Positions 38,808-50,029 of a DNA stretch of 64,000 nt are shown in pieces (position 1 is the first letter of the stretch; every line of letters begins with the position of its first letter). The position numbers and the translations under genes are program-made. Source of the stretch: Zonotrichia leucophrys gambelii (lineage: Eukaryota > Chordata > Aves > Passeriformes > Passerellidae); NCBI RefSeq assembly GCF_028769735.1, contig NC_088171.1:135021033-135085032 (forward strand). The letters run 5' to 3'. The notes under the pieces were generated by a model. That model saw nothing but the letters and a program-made list of their open reading frames with translations, did no database searches and had not been told where the DNA came from.

Positions 38808-39454
38808 TGTGCTGGTTTTGCACTGGAACCAACCACGGAAATTATTTTTTCTGAGAGAAGCTGTTTAGAGCGTCCTTTGTGCCTAGTAAAACCAATAGCT
38901 GGCTATCTCTGAGAATTGACAACTGATTAAACCATTAATAAAACTAGATCTGCCTCTGTGAGATTCACATTTTAAAGCCTGGGAAAAGCTCGTTTTCTTC
39001 CAGCCTGGGAACAGGTAAGAGGACATGGGCCCTACTAGGCCCCACTCTGCTGTGGCCCACACAGCATGATGGGACTGCGCCAGGCCCCGGAGCCTGCCGG
39101 GCAGGGGAAGGGGAGACCATTGGCCCCAGCGTGCTGCAGCTGAGCCCTAGCCTGGCTGATAAGATCCTAGCTGCTCCCGCCCCCCACTTCCTCCCAGTGC
39201 AGCCACTGAAGGAACCTCCACTGCAAACAGCTCTGGGGCTGGCTGGGCAGCACTGCAGGCTGCTGGGTCGTCTTGTCAAGGGGCTGTCCCAGTGTGGAAG
39301 GAGATCATGCAGCTGAAACCAGATGAACACATCAGGGCCCCGGCCCCTTCTCAGGGGGCCCACAAGGCCCTGGGAGCAGTCCCGGGCCTCCTGAGGTGAC
39401 TGATACAGCCCCCTAGTGCGGCCTGAAAATCCATCACCATGAGTGCTCCAACCA

Positions 39455-39460
39455 CCACCT
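39455..39460. repeat. Probable target-site duplication of nested LTR, left (CCACCT)
   Basis: CCACCT before the nested LTR matches CAACCT at 39857-39862 with one difference, consistent with an ERVK 6-bp duplication that has since acquired one change. Confidence 0.55.
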
Positions 39461-39856
39461 TGTCGCAGACATCTTTTGTGAAAAATCTTTTCCTTGAGAT
39501 TTTTCTCCTTCTGAGAAGCTATAGCCTCAGAGACAAATGTAAACAATAGTTATCTGCAGCTGTGGAATGTAACAGGTAGATCCGTGATTGGTCTCCTGTA
39601 GATGTTTAGATTTACTGACCAGTCATGGTAGAGCTAGCTCTCGCTCTCTGTCCGAGCCAGCTGCCTTTGTTATCATTCTTTCTATTCTATTCTTAGCTTA
39701 GCAGCCTTCTGAATAAACCTTTTCCTTTCTACTTCTTTTTAGTATAGTTATAATGTAATATATATATATAATAAAATAATAAATCAAGCCTTCTGATCAT
39801 AGAGTCAACATTCTCGTCTCTCTCTTCACCTGAAAACCCCTGTGACCATGGTCACA
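39461..39856 (+). mobile_element. Nested ERVK-type solo LTR
   Basis: The 396-bp element begins TGTCGCAGACATC and ends GACCATGGTCACA. It has the familiar layout of an abundant songbird ERVK LTR: TTTTGTGAAAAATCTTTTCC, then CTGAGAAGCTATAGCCTCAG, GTGATTGGTCTCCTGTAG, GAATAAACC with AATAAA at 39712-39717, a second AATAAA at 39778-39783 in ATAATAAATCAAGCC, and CGTCTCTCTCTTCACCTG. It is in + orientation inside the LTR at 38808-40844, with a 6-bp near-match duplication on each side. No internal sequence is present. Its position shows it arrived after the host LTR. Confidence 0.88.
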
Positions 39857-39862
39857 CAACCT
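39857..39862. repeat. Probable target-site duplication of nested LTR, right (CAACCT)
   Basis: Five of six bases match CCACCT at 39455-39460. Confidence 0.55.
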
Positions 39863-40844
39863 GGCAAAAATCATATGAACATAAGCAGGCCTAGGCAAGA
39901 TTAATTGTTTTACAGCTCTTTCAGCACAGTAGAACTCCCCAAAACAGATGAGACTTGCAGACACCAATCCGCTCTTGAGTGAGAATAAAGGACAAAGTGA
40001 AGACACATAGAGAAACAACATGAAGACACCAAGATCAGCAGAGGAGTCGAGTCCCATATGGGAGGAGAATGAGGAGATGCTTTAATCTTAGGCCGAAATT
40101 CTTTTGGTAAGGCCATGGTGGCAGACTGTGATACACTAGAATATCCCTTTAAATCATGAAAAAGCATGGGGAGGTGGAGTGTTCAAACTGTAGACAAGAG
40201 CAAAAACATCCATACTGAGGCAAGAAGATGTTGAAATAGTTGTGATCCAAATGAGAAGCTTGAACAGAGAGAGATAAGAGTGATGAAGATCCTTTTTCCC
40301 CAGGGAAAGAAGAAGACCTCTGTTCCCAGAGATGAAGATGACCTCAGAAATAGATAAAGAGAACATTTGCTTTTAATAGCTCATCCTTAAAATAGTACTC
40401 CGAAATTTAACATGGCCCATGAAAGCAGCTGTGGGAAGGCTGGAAAAGATAGGAGGAACTTCACAATTGCAGATTTCTGGGTGGCTGCTATTCGTGGAAA
40501 TTGAGAGACCTGTTTCTTGTAGAAAAGTCTCCATGGTACGACAAGAGAGACTCCTTTCCCTATAAGAACCGATGAAAGACTATTTTAGAGGTGGTAAACT
40601 GACAGACAATCCCAGGTTTTGTCTTGACGTTGTCAGTGGGAAAGAAAAGAGTGTGTGGGGGTGAGAAGTGTTCTGAAGGTTTTATTCTAATTATTATGTT
40701 TTTACTTCTGTTAATAAAGTTTTCCTTATACTCCCTAAAGTTTTGAGCCTGCTTTGCTCTTCTCCTACTCCTATCTTGCAGCAGAAAAGGAGAAAATAAT
40801 TCTAGTGGGTGCATAGGCATTTGGCCAGAACTAAACCTGCTACA

Positions 40845-40849
40845 ACAAG
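40845..40849. repeat. Target-site duplication, right copy (ACAAG)
   Basis: Exact copy of 38803-38807 directly after the terminal ACA of the LTR. Confidence 0.8.
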
Positions 40850-43584
40850 GATCAGTTGAAAGTGCTTCTGAAAACAAAACGAGAAATTTGCAAGAGTATG
40901 AACATACAAGACTGGAAAACACATTTATTTTTACTACATATCAGACTTATCTTTTAGAATTATCTTAGAAGTATCCTAACACCAGATTTAGAATAATTCT
41001 GAATATGGCTGGAGATTGCTGGAAAATGACAGCACATATGCCTAACAGCAGTTGCTACTTCATACCCACCTCATCTGCCTACCTTCATGTCTTGGACTTC
41101 TCACTGGTCTCCCTGCTGGGTTTAAGTATAAATGTTTAGATGTCCCCTCTTCTATTAATTCAACCTTTATTCTTGCTGCTGATCATGACCTGCTTATCAT
41201 GGAGAAATATGGTTATGACACCTTCAGTATGCTAAACAATCACAACAATGTGAAACTTATTTCACACTTTTTGCATAATGCAATCTCTCTGCTTAATATG
41301 CCTTAAGTCCTATTTTTAATTAGAAAATCAAAATCTTCAATTTAAAATTTTTGGATTACTTCATATCTATAGAAAAAAAAAGTGATTTGCATGATATTTA
41401 TCTCATCCAGAAATCAGAAAAGCAACTCATTGCACATGCAAACAAGCAAGCTTTGGCATAATAAATGAAATCACTGCACTAATGAAGTGCTGTGCCTGAG
41501 GTTCTTCATGTTTACAAATCTTGACAATCTAAGACTTCTATTTTTCTTTGAAGGACAGAATTCTGTGTATTCATGTTGTTTTACAAGACCATATCACATT
41601 AAAGCATTTCATAAAAAACACATCTATATGTGTGCAGAACTTAAGACATAATGTCTTAACTTTATTAATATAGCCAGCTATATTTTTTGTTAACACTAGA
41701 TTCATAAGTAACACAGATTTCATTATCATGGGAGTTTATTTCTCAATAAAATATTGTCAAGTGTTTGAATCTGTAAAAATATTTATTGATGTGACACATC
41801 CTGACTTGCACACTCTATTTTTATCAGGGCTGCCATTTTAAGCTACTTGCAATGTGTATTGGAAGAGATTATCTTTTCCTAAATATCATTGAAGGCTTTT
41901 ATGAGTATTAGAGAAGTGAAGAAATATATGTGTGTGCTTTTCAAAACATGTCAGTTTTGAAAAGCTGTCCTATTTCTTTAGTGTTTCTCAGTAAAAATAC
42001 TCCCAGCCTCAAAGTGAAAATTTTGCACAATAACACAGGTGGATTAAGAAACTGAACACAGAGTTAGCCCAAATATGTGCTCCACAGTCAAGCAAATCTC
42101 CTGGAAGCTCAGGTGTGGGTTGATGTCCAGCCCTGAAAAGGCACCTGCAAAATATGTCCTGGTTTGGTGGCTTTGCATATCTGATTTCCCTGTGACTTAG
42201 CTCACAACAGACTAGACTGGAACCATACAGTCTCAACATGCTACTCTTGGCAAAGAAACAGATCAAAAATTCCCATCTTTCTTGATCTCATCTCTCTTTC
42301 TGCCCATATGTTATTTTCTGTGCTTTTTTTCAGAAGGTTGTCTTTTAGCTTAGATCAGCCTAGTGATTCAGTTTTTACTGAAGACAGAAAAAACCTGCCA
42401 GCACAGCCAAGGAGATTGTAAAATCTTACAGAGGGATAAGAAGAAGAAGTAGGAGAAACTGCTTCATAAATTACTTCATAAATTACCTTGCTGTTAAATC
42501 CAGCACATCCTGAAGTACAGTCCAAGTAGAGAACACAAGAGAAGCAATGCAGCAGCTAAGACAAACCTATCCAGGTCATCAATCAAAAGCATTTATAGTT
42601 CTGCTAAAGTATATTGCATGTGGCTGCAAAAAATAAGGAAGCATGACATTCTGGTATCTCAGGAGCTGAGTGAACAGACCCGGGACATAATAGCTTTCAT
42701 TCACTTCTGGCTCAATGCTTTTCAAGACTACAGCCAAACAAGCAAACACAGGTAAAATAAAAGTAAATCCTCATACAACTGAAGCCAAACTCAAGTTTTT
42801 ATAGAACACAGCAGGAGCATCAGAAGTATTTAAATCTTTTGCTATTTAGATGATACCATCATTTTCACAGCCTGGTAACATAAAGCTCTTCTCTTCCTAC
42901 CATTAGAACAGCTTTTCATGGACTGCTGAGCCCAAAGTGTGCAAGACTATAGTGAAAGGCTTTTAAAAAACCAAAAGCTGTTGTTTTCTAAGCCCAAAAG
43001 AGCTGCTTTGTCTCTTTCCTCCTGGTGCTGCTCACAGAGAATGGTACAGACCCCACTGGGATGTTTTCGATTCCAAAATGATAAAGTGAAAAAGCCAATA
43101 TCCCCAAACAGCTAACACTTTTTATTTTGTATTTTTAGAAAATATAATTTTGCCTTGGTACACATTAAAAATCTTAATGGGAAGATTGAGTTGTCTACAA
43201 ATTAATCAGCAATGACAGATGCCACAGTCTAATTATAGCACTGAAATGTGCAAAGGACTGTAATGAAAACTGATTACTATCCACATAATTTCTACAATTT
43301 TAATTATAATAAATACTTTAAATTACTAATTATATAAGTAAGTCACATTTGCCTACTCCATTTCTCATTATAAAATTTCTACAGCAATGGAGTTGCTATG
43401 GTATATTTTTGTTGCATTAGTTCACTTATTCCATTATGACCTATTTGAAATGTTTTTTCTGAATCAGAAAATTAAATTTGCATGGTTTTTCTGTAGGAAG
43501 ATGCTTAAAGAAGTAACACACTATATTTAATTAGTATTTAAGCCACAAATAATATAGAAGAAGAAATGTATCTTTGGCTTAACA
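40850..43584. other. Unique AT-rich non-coding stretch
   Basis: No gene or transposon is recognised. A short duplication (CTTCATAAATTA twice) lies at 42462-42486. The segment 43100-43500 is low in simple repeats and rich in TAATTA-like motifs, and could be a conserved non-coding element; the sequence alone cannot decide. Confidence 0.45.
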
Positions 43585-43854
43585 TTGAATGGATAAAAGG
43601 AAATGGCTTCAAGTTGCAGATTTAAATAAGGTAGTAGGACAAATTTCTTCACCAAAGGATGGTCAGGCACTGACAAAGCTTGTCCAGAAAAGGGGTCAAG
43701 CAGTTCCAGAGACCATTTCTAGTTGTGTCTGGAAATGTTCAAAAAATGTGAAGATGTGGCACTTGGGGGCATGGTTCGGTTGTGAATATAGTGGTGTTAA
43801 CAGTTGGGCTTGACAATCTTAAAGGCCTTGTCCAACCACATTCTATGATTCTAT
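43585..43854 (+). mobile_element. CR1 LINE 3' end, plus strand
   Basis: Landmarks in order are AAAAGGAAATGGCTTCAAGT, CAAATTTCTTCACCAAAGGA, TGTGAAGATGTGGCACTTGG, GTTGGGCTTGACAATCTTAA, GGCCTTGTCCAACCACATTC, and the tail TTCTATGATTCTAT. This is the CR1 3' UTR, 5' truncated, with a small deletion in the middle. It has no coding capacity. Confidence 0.9.
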
Positions 43855-44577
43855 CTTCTCACTTTACATGTAGAAACAGTGAGTAAACCGCCCAAGATAA
43901 ACACCCTGCAAAAAATTCACTCTTTTTATAAGCCTAAGGATATCTGACAAGTCCTGATATATGTCTGCCATGAAGGGCTGATTTCAAGCTATGTGAGAGA
44001 AAATGTGTGAGAAAGGGAATTGCAGAACTCAGGAACTCTTCATGAAAGTGGTAAGAAGCATCTTCTATGCTATCTTCAGTTAAAACACTTAAGGATGATG
44101 ATAGATAAAGGAAGTGGGGCTAAGAAGGCCTAGAAAAGCTATGAAAAAAGCAAAATGTGTACCAAAAAAAAAAAAAAACCTCAAAGGAACAAAACCTCCA
44201 AAAGTATAGAATTTCCCCCCAAAAGAGGAATATTATCTTCTGCAAAGATAGAGTTGAAAGGACTACACTCACATGGGCACTGAAGTCCTAATCTGAGTTC
44301 AGAACTCCCATTACCACCTTAAAGTAGGACACTGAAGCAAACAAACCAATTTCTGTTGGAAAGAGTGGTATATAAAAACTCTCTAGTGCAACTTAGCATC
44401 TTATTATAGTGCCTTGAGAGTTAAAGTTTCATGGTAATTGTGGAGAAAACGGCTGGATAGAATCCCAAGATGGCACTGAGTCCCTTATGAGATACCAAAT
44501 CAATTTTAACAAAACCAAATTTAAATAAAAGCAGAACTCCTAATACACAAAGGGCAAGGCATGCAAGCAATACCTAT

Positions 44578-44581
<4 letters not shown>
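43855..44581. other. Unique AT-rich spacer
   Basis: No recognisable feature; an A14 run lies at about 44164-44177. Confidence 0.5.

Positions 44582-44610
<29 letters not shown>
44582..44610. repeat. (AC)14 dinucleotide microsatellite
   Basis: Uninterrupted AC repeat of 29 bases; a potentially variable marker. Confidence 0.97.
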
Positions 44611-44613
<3 letters not shown>

Positions 44614-46031
44614 CTCATTTTTGTCAAATGTCACATTTTCCCTGCGTGCTTTTGGACATACCATGTAGGAATATCAATCTCTTCTGCAGCCCTCCTCTAA
44701 GTGCAGTTGCACCCTCACACTGCATATACACACCCTCACATGCAAGGAATTTGTGTGCACATGCTAATTCAAGCCTATACAAAAATAGCATTACAGTGGT
44801 GATGCCTCCAGCTTTCAGGGGCTGGGCCACAATTCTTTATTGCTTGATAAAACATGCACTTCACCAAGACAGGCTTTGCACATAGCTGAATATGTGTCGC
44901 CTTTGAAAACAACCCTGAATATCCTCCAGTGTTCAAGTGACTTTTTTGAGATCCAGTCCCATTGAACTATATTCTGCATATGCTAACACCTGTCCTGGAA
45001 CTGAAAGACAGAAGAATGTTCTGATGAGACAGGGAGAACGGTGGGGAGAGATGCTAAATATTTAAGTCAAAAGTTCTGAAAACATAAAAATCTAAATTGG
45101 CACAGATGCTTAACTGCCTTGAGCATCCCTGGGTATGCAGCTTGTGCCTAATGAAGCAGCATTAGTTTAGCCTTTGGATGTAAGCAACACATTCAGTCGC
45201 CCCTGACACATCACTGAAAATAATTGGACCATGCTAAAGGATATCATATGAATGCCAGAGATATATATCATTCAACATGTAAATGTCATAATTATTTCAA
45301 CTAGGATAAGAAATGCTCAAAATAGAACATTTATAAAGGCTGGTAAAATAAAGTGCTTTCTCATTTTGAATAGAAATTAATTGAAAAATAAAACTGTTTA
45401 TTTTCTTCTTAGTTTTGCAGTGCCCCCTGTTTTTATCCATACTTCACTGTCATTCATTACTTAATTTACTTTAATTCTGGTAAATTAGTTTCATTTTCTA
45501 AGCCTTCTTAGCTAGTCAATTAAACAGAGGGAAAACTATCAGCATTAGAAATATTTTTTACTGTTCAGGGATTTTCATGTGTTTTCCAAACAAGAATAGG
45601 TGGAATAATGTCCTTCTTGCACAAGATGACCTGGAAAGAAGCTGTAGGCACTTGACAGCATTAAAAATAAAATGTTGAGGGTAAAATCTCATCTCTTGAA
45701 CTGGTGGTGAACTGGATGCAAGTTTTGTCACAGACACAAAGATGTTTTAATCCGATTATTTCAAAGCAACCATGGAATTTCAGCTTATAAAAATTTTGTT
45801 TCATCAGCATTCTTCACTGCAGTCAGATTTACTCTACCTGGTGCTCCATCTAAGGACAGCAAGGAGCCTACTACAGCCTCGAAAAAAGTGGGTGCAACAG
45901 TTTAACAGGTGCAACACCTTAGCACAAGCACTAGCTGTTGATTATTCTAGTGTAAACTTTTCAGATATGATCCTCCCAGCCACTGAGATTCCTGTGCAAA
46001 CACTTCACCTCATCAGGGCACATAGACGGAG
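44611..46031. other. Unique non-coding stretch
   Basis: No gene or transposon is recognised. The 112-codon frame at 45772-46110 (+) ends inside a CR1 fragment and is not a gene. Confidence 0.5.
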
Positions 46032-46163
46032 CATGAGAGACAACAGGCATAACTTGAAACAAGGACTGCAGATAAGCGGTGTATTTTTCCCTCTGACACT
46101 GCTGGAGTAGGAGGTTGGATAGACTAGAGAATTCTTGAGGTCCCTTCCAACCTGAAATGTGGT
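46032..46163 (+). mobile_element. Short decayed CR1 3' fragment, plus strand
   Basis: GGCATAACTTGAAACAAGG, then GCTGGAGTAGGAGGTTGGAT, GACTAGAGAATTC, and AGGTCCCTTCCAACCTGAAA correspond in order to the CR1 3' UTR. A large internal deletion removes the segment between the first and second landmarks. The octamer tail is lost. Confidence 0.7.
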
Positions 46164-49100
46164 TATGAACATGCCAAAGGAATAGGAATATGGTTATTGC
46201 TAGGACTTCCTTAGTATTTGAATGAATCAATACAGCAATAGCTACTGTTTCTCCATCTGAAACCAGTGACTACATCCCTTTTTGCAAAACATTCTGATAA
46301 AAGCACACATGGATTTTTAAAAAAGTTTATGTAAATTTTTAGACTTTTTAAAAATTAAGATCATCACACCAAGTAAAACATATGTACACCTTGCACAAAC
46401 CTGAATTGCCACTATTTCTTCAATAGACATAAAAGTATTTCAGGCTATTTGAAGGAATACTACGTCAGGGAAATCAGACCTTGAAATATCTTTGGCTGTA
46501 AAGGAAACGAATTCAATTAGAGTCAAGCATCATATTAGGTACTGTATATTGTTTGAGTCACAAGCCAAGGCATTGTTAAGATGGCATTTTTGTGGTTTGG
46601 TTTGGTTTTCTTCCAAATGTAAATGTTCCTTTCTCTTTCCCTCTTCTATTTCAATGATTTGAACAAATATAGAGAAAAACTAGCTATAGAGAACAGTCAA
46701 TGTGCCACAAATATATAATGAATTTGGAACAGGTAAAGGATAATTATTTTCTTGCTCACTCGATTATTATTTAAAAAATTCATGCTGTTATTTTTTAAAA
46801 AACAAGGAACAGCATAAGAAGGAGTGTGATTTTAAAGTTAACAAATCAGCAAATGGTTTGATAGCATCACTACATATATGTTACAAATAATTTGACAAGA
46901 GACAGAAATTTTATCAAAAGGAACTGTTGACTCAGATTTCTAGAAGTATTTCTTTTGGAGCAAGCATGTATCTTCAATCCTATCTAACACGTAGAAGTCA
47001 GGTTTGGCTAGGATATTAAATGCTTACTTTGAGTGCATAGATTTTTAGCTTATGTTAGGAAAGAATCAATCTAGTGTTTTATGCTACATTCCTCAAAGCT
47101 GAACTGGGGTGTAAGAGGCCACAGTGCCAGCAATGGGGCCTTTATCTCCTACTCATTGCTCAGTGTGACATCAATGGATGTGTAGTGAGGGGAATGAGCA
47201 GGAAGAAGATCCAAGCTCTGACCTCAGCCTGAGATGTCAGAACTTGCAGCAAAAAGCATACAACAGGTAGTAGGATTTTAGGCTGGGGGAGTGCAGGGTG
47301 ATGAGGGGTTGAAATGTAAATGTATGTCTTTTCTTAGCCTAGAAGGCATGGGCTGTTTTGTTGCATAGTGACACACATCCAAAGAATAGCATGTGTTCCA
47401 GGGTATTCTTCAAGTAAGGGCAAATATGGGTGGAAATATCACAAGCAGAAGCAAGCTTCAGACTGGGTCTGTCACATATAAATCAGATTTTAACATCCTG
47501 GTGATTCATGATGACACTCTGCTAAGTCACTAGAACTGAACCCTAGACAGAGTCATCAGAAGGTTGTGAGGTAGGGTAGAACTGCCTCCAAACTAGTCGA
47601 AGGCCTCAAAATAAAGATTTAAAGACTAAAGACTAACAGTGATATTGGGACAAAATAATTTTAAAAGGATCCATTATTAAACTGTAAAAAAAAAAATCCA
47701 AGCAGGCATTTTGCTGCCATACAAGATTTAAAATCTTCACATGATGAACAGTTCATGAGAAAAAAAAACAAGTTGTGACAGCCATTGCCTGTTTAAATCT
47801 TCAGAAGGATGAAAGACCTCTTTGTCTTTTGCTTTATGCTCCTGGAATTGGTTTCAGACATTGTCAACACAAATAAAGATGATGAATTTATTGTTTCCAA
47901 TCCATAGTAGTGATCAAAACATTTCTATTCTTGACAAAGATTTCTCAGGAAACAAGACTAAACCACTTACATATTCTATTAGAGGAAGACAGTCAAAGAG
48001 AAGGCCAAGGTCTCAGCAGAGTATTCTGAGGATGGGGGTGAAGGAAAGCACATGCTTCCAATTACAAATGCAGAAACAAGTAAGTGAAATACTAGAAGTT
48101 TTATTAACTGATGTTATTCTAAAGCATTTTCTTTTCACAGATTGAACATATCATAGTTACAAACTGGTAGCTAATGGGAATCAGTGCCTTGACATGCAGT
48201 TTCTGCTTTGGAACTGCAATAGGCAGGGCCCCCTGAGGTTCCCCCTAAAACTACAGGAATAGAGGGGAGGGATTGTTATTCAGAACAACCTATTCCCAGT
48301 TTTACCATCTGCTGTCTCATGTTTAATATTTACATAAAGCTTAGAGAAAAAACTAATTATGCATCCAGTAAGAAAACCATGCATAAACATTTCTCATAAC
48401 ATTATTTTACCAGTTTCTTCTCAGAAGTCAGTAACAGAAGAAAGAAGCTTGAAGCCAGGAATATGCTAATTGGGTGCACAGATATTAATCAAGAGACTTA
48501 AGAAGAGGAGGGAAAGGAAAGGATTTGGTTTCCTGCACTGGAAGATGATATCCTTGTGCTAATTCACAGGAAATTACAGGAAATAAACAAGAAAGAGAAA
48601 TGTAGATAATATCATCTGGGACTGAAGAAGAAAAGACTTGCCCCAAACCTTAACATGAATGACTTCAATAAACGCCTTCCAAAACAGAAGTCAGGCAACT
48701 GCAGTTTCAAGAGCTCCCGAAGATATACCAATCCTTAAATTGTTTTTTGGCCTGTTTGAAGGCTGGCATAGATACAGAAACTACTAGGGAGAATCTTATT
48801 GTTAAATATATTTAATAATTTATTTATAATATTTTTAATGAATTTTATTAAGTTTTCTACATCTAAATCTATTTCATTTTAAATCCTGTTATGCCAACAT
48901 GACTGAATAAACAGGGGATTCCTTCATACTGAGTAGATAATTTTGGAAAACATCCTGCATCACCTTCTTCTGTCTCTCCCGCATACCAAGCTGTAACAAG
49001 ATTTCCTATCTCCCAGATGCACAGTCAGGCTCTGTACAGGTCCAACCACTTCAAGGGCTGAAAGATCAGCAAGGAAAGCCACTGCTTGTAACAAAGCACA

Positions 49101-49975
49101 ACAGGGAAGATGGAGATGTCCTAGATTTCATTTTGCAGAAGTTCAATGTAGAAAGTAGTACCTCTGGGAAAAACTGAGGGAAGAAGTGTCCCTTCATTAC
49201 CGCATAAAAGCACCTAATATATAAATACTCAAATAATAAGTGTTTAATAAATACAATGCTGCAGATCTGCTGTCCTTTGCTACAGACAGCTGTGGGAGTG
49301 GGGCAGGAAACACATTACAGTTGACACTGAGCAGCACCAAGATTTCCAGGTTTGCTAGCAAAACTTCCTCAACTTTCTAAACTTCCAGGTGCAACTCAGC
49401 TAATAAAATTCTTGTCTGGTCTTTTAATCTTTACACATCATTAATCCCTACTCACACAAGAGTCTTAGCTCTTATCTCTCTTGTTTCTGAACAAAGAGTA
49501 GTTCTGGAAAAGTAAACAAAGAGAGCAGAGAAGCTGAGATCATAGTTGGGCCAATTAACATGAAGTTTTAATTTCCATCAAAGTGCCAATCACATGTTGC
49601 TAACTGTGAATTTTTCCTCCCTCTCTCCTACCTTTGTCTTTATTATGTGCAATACACAAAGCTTCCCCAAGATTTCTCCACCATAATGTATTTCTTAATT
49701 GGACTTCATCCTAAAAAATCATATTCTTCTGTGACATCTAGGAATACAGTGCTAAAATATTTGTGATGAAGCCAAATACTTAACTCACATTGTTGCAGGA
49801 TGGATTCAGGGTCTGAACATTTCACTTGAAAGGGCTTACAGAGTCTCATTGCTACCATGGAACACCTGCTCCCAGTCCACAGCCCAGAATCCTTCACTGG
49901 ACATCTTGTATGATATCAGGAGCAGAAAAGGTTTTACTTTTAAAGCTTAAAGAAAACAGTTCCCCTTTTTTGGGG
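46164..49975. other. Unique AT-rich non-coding stretch
   Basis: No gene, RNA gene or transposon is recognised. Short poly-A runs occur near 47686 and 47760. Open frames are short and lack domains. Confidence 0.5.
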
Positions 49976-50026
49976 ACAGGCTTAAAAACAGTGGTTTTTG
50001 GCACAGGCTTAAAAACAGTGGTTTTA
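49976..50026. repeat. Tandem duplication, 27-bp unit, two copies
   Basis: The 23-base core ACAGGCTTAAAA-CAGTGGTTTT type occurs twice at a spacing of 27 bases (starts at 49976 and 50003). A third, partial and diverged copy (ATAGACTTAGAAA) may follow at 50030. Confidence 0.85.
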
Positions 50027-50029
50027 TAC

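Larger units (their letters stand above)
38808..40844 (+). mobile_element. Long ERVL-type solo LTR interrupted by another LTR
   Basis: The element begins TGTGCTGGTTTTGCACTGG and ends CCAGAACTAAACCTGCTACA. The ends form an imperfect inverted repeat (TGTGCTGGTTT against TGTAGCAGGTTT) and are flanked by an exact 5-bp duplication ACAAG. AATAAA lies at 40713-40718, giving + orientation. The 3' end (GAGCCTGCTTTGCTCTTCTC, then GCAGCAGA) resembles that of the LTR at 31609-32885, so they are related. The total is 2037 bp. Removing the nested LTR at 39461-39856 and one 6-bp duplication leaves about 1635 bp. A GC-rich block at about 39000-39450 and a donor-like ACAG/GTAAGA (39011-39020) lie in the presumed R region, as in the 31609 element. 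The 193-codon minus-strand frame at 38965-39546 crosses the junction with the nested LTR and is a chance frame. Confidence 0.87.

Noticed and set aside
38965..39546. 193-codon minus-strand open frame
   Set aside because: It crosses the junction between the host LTR and the nested LTR (39461), so its content is an accident of insertion. No domain is recognisable.
31604..40849. A complete provirus made of the neighbouring LTRs
   Set aside because: The LTRs belong to different families or orientations, each has its own target duplication, and no gag, pol or env-like sequence lies between them.
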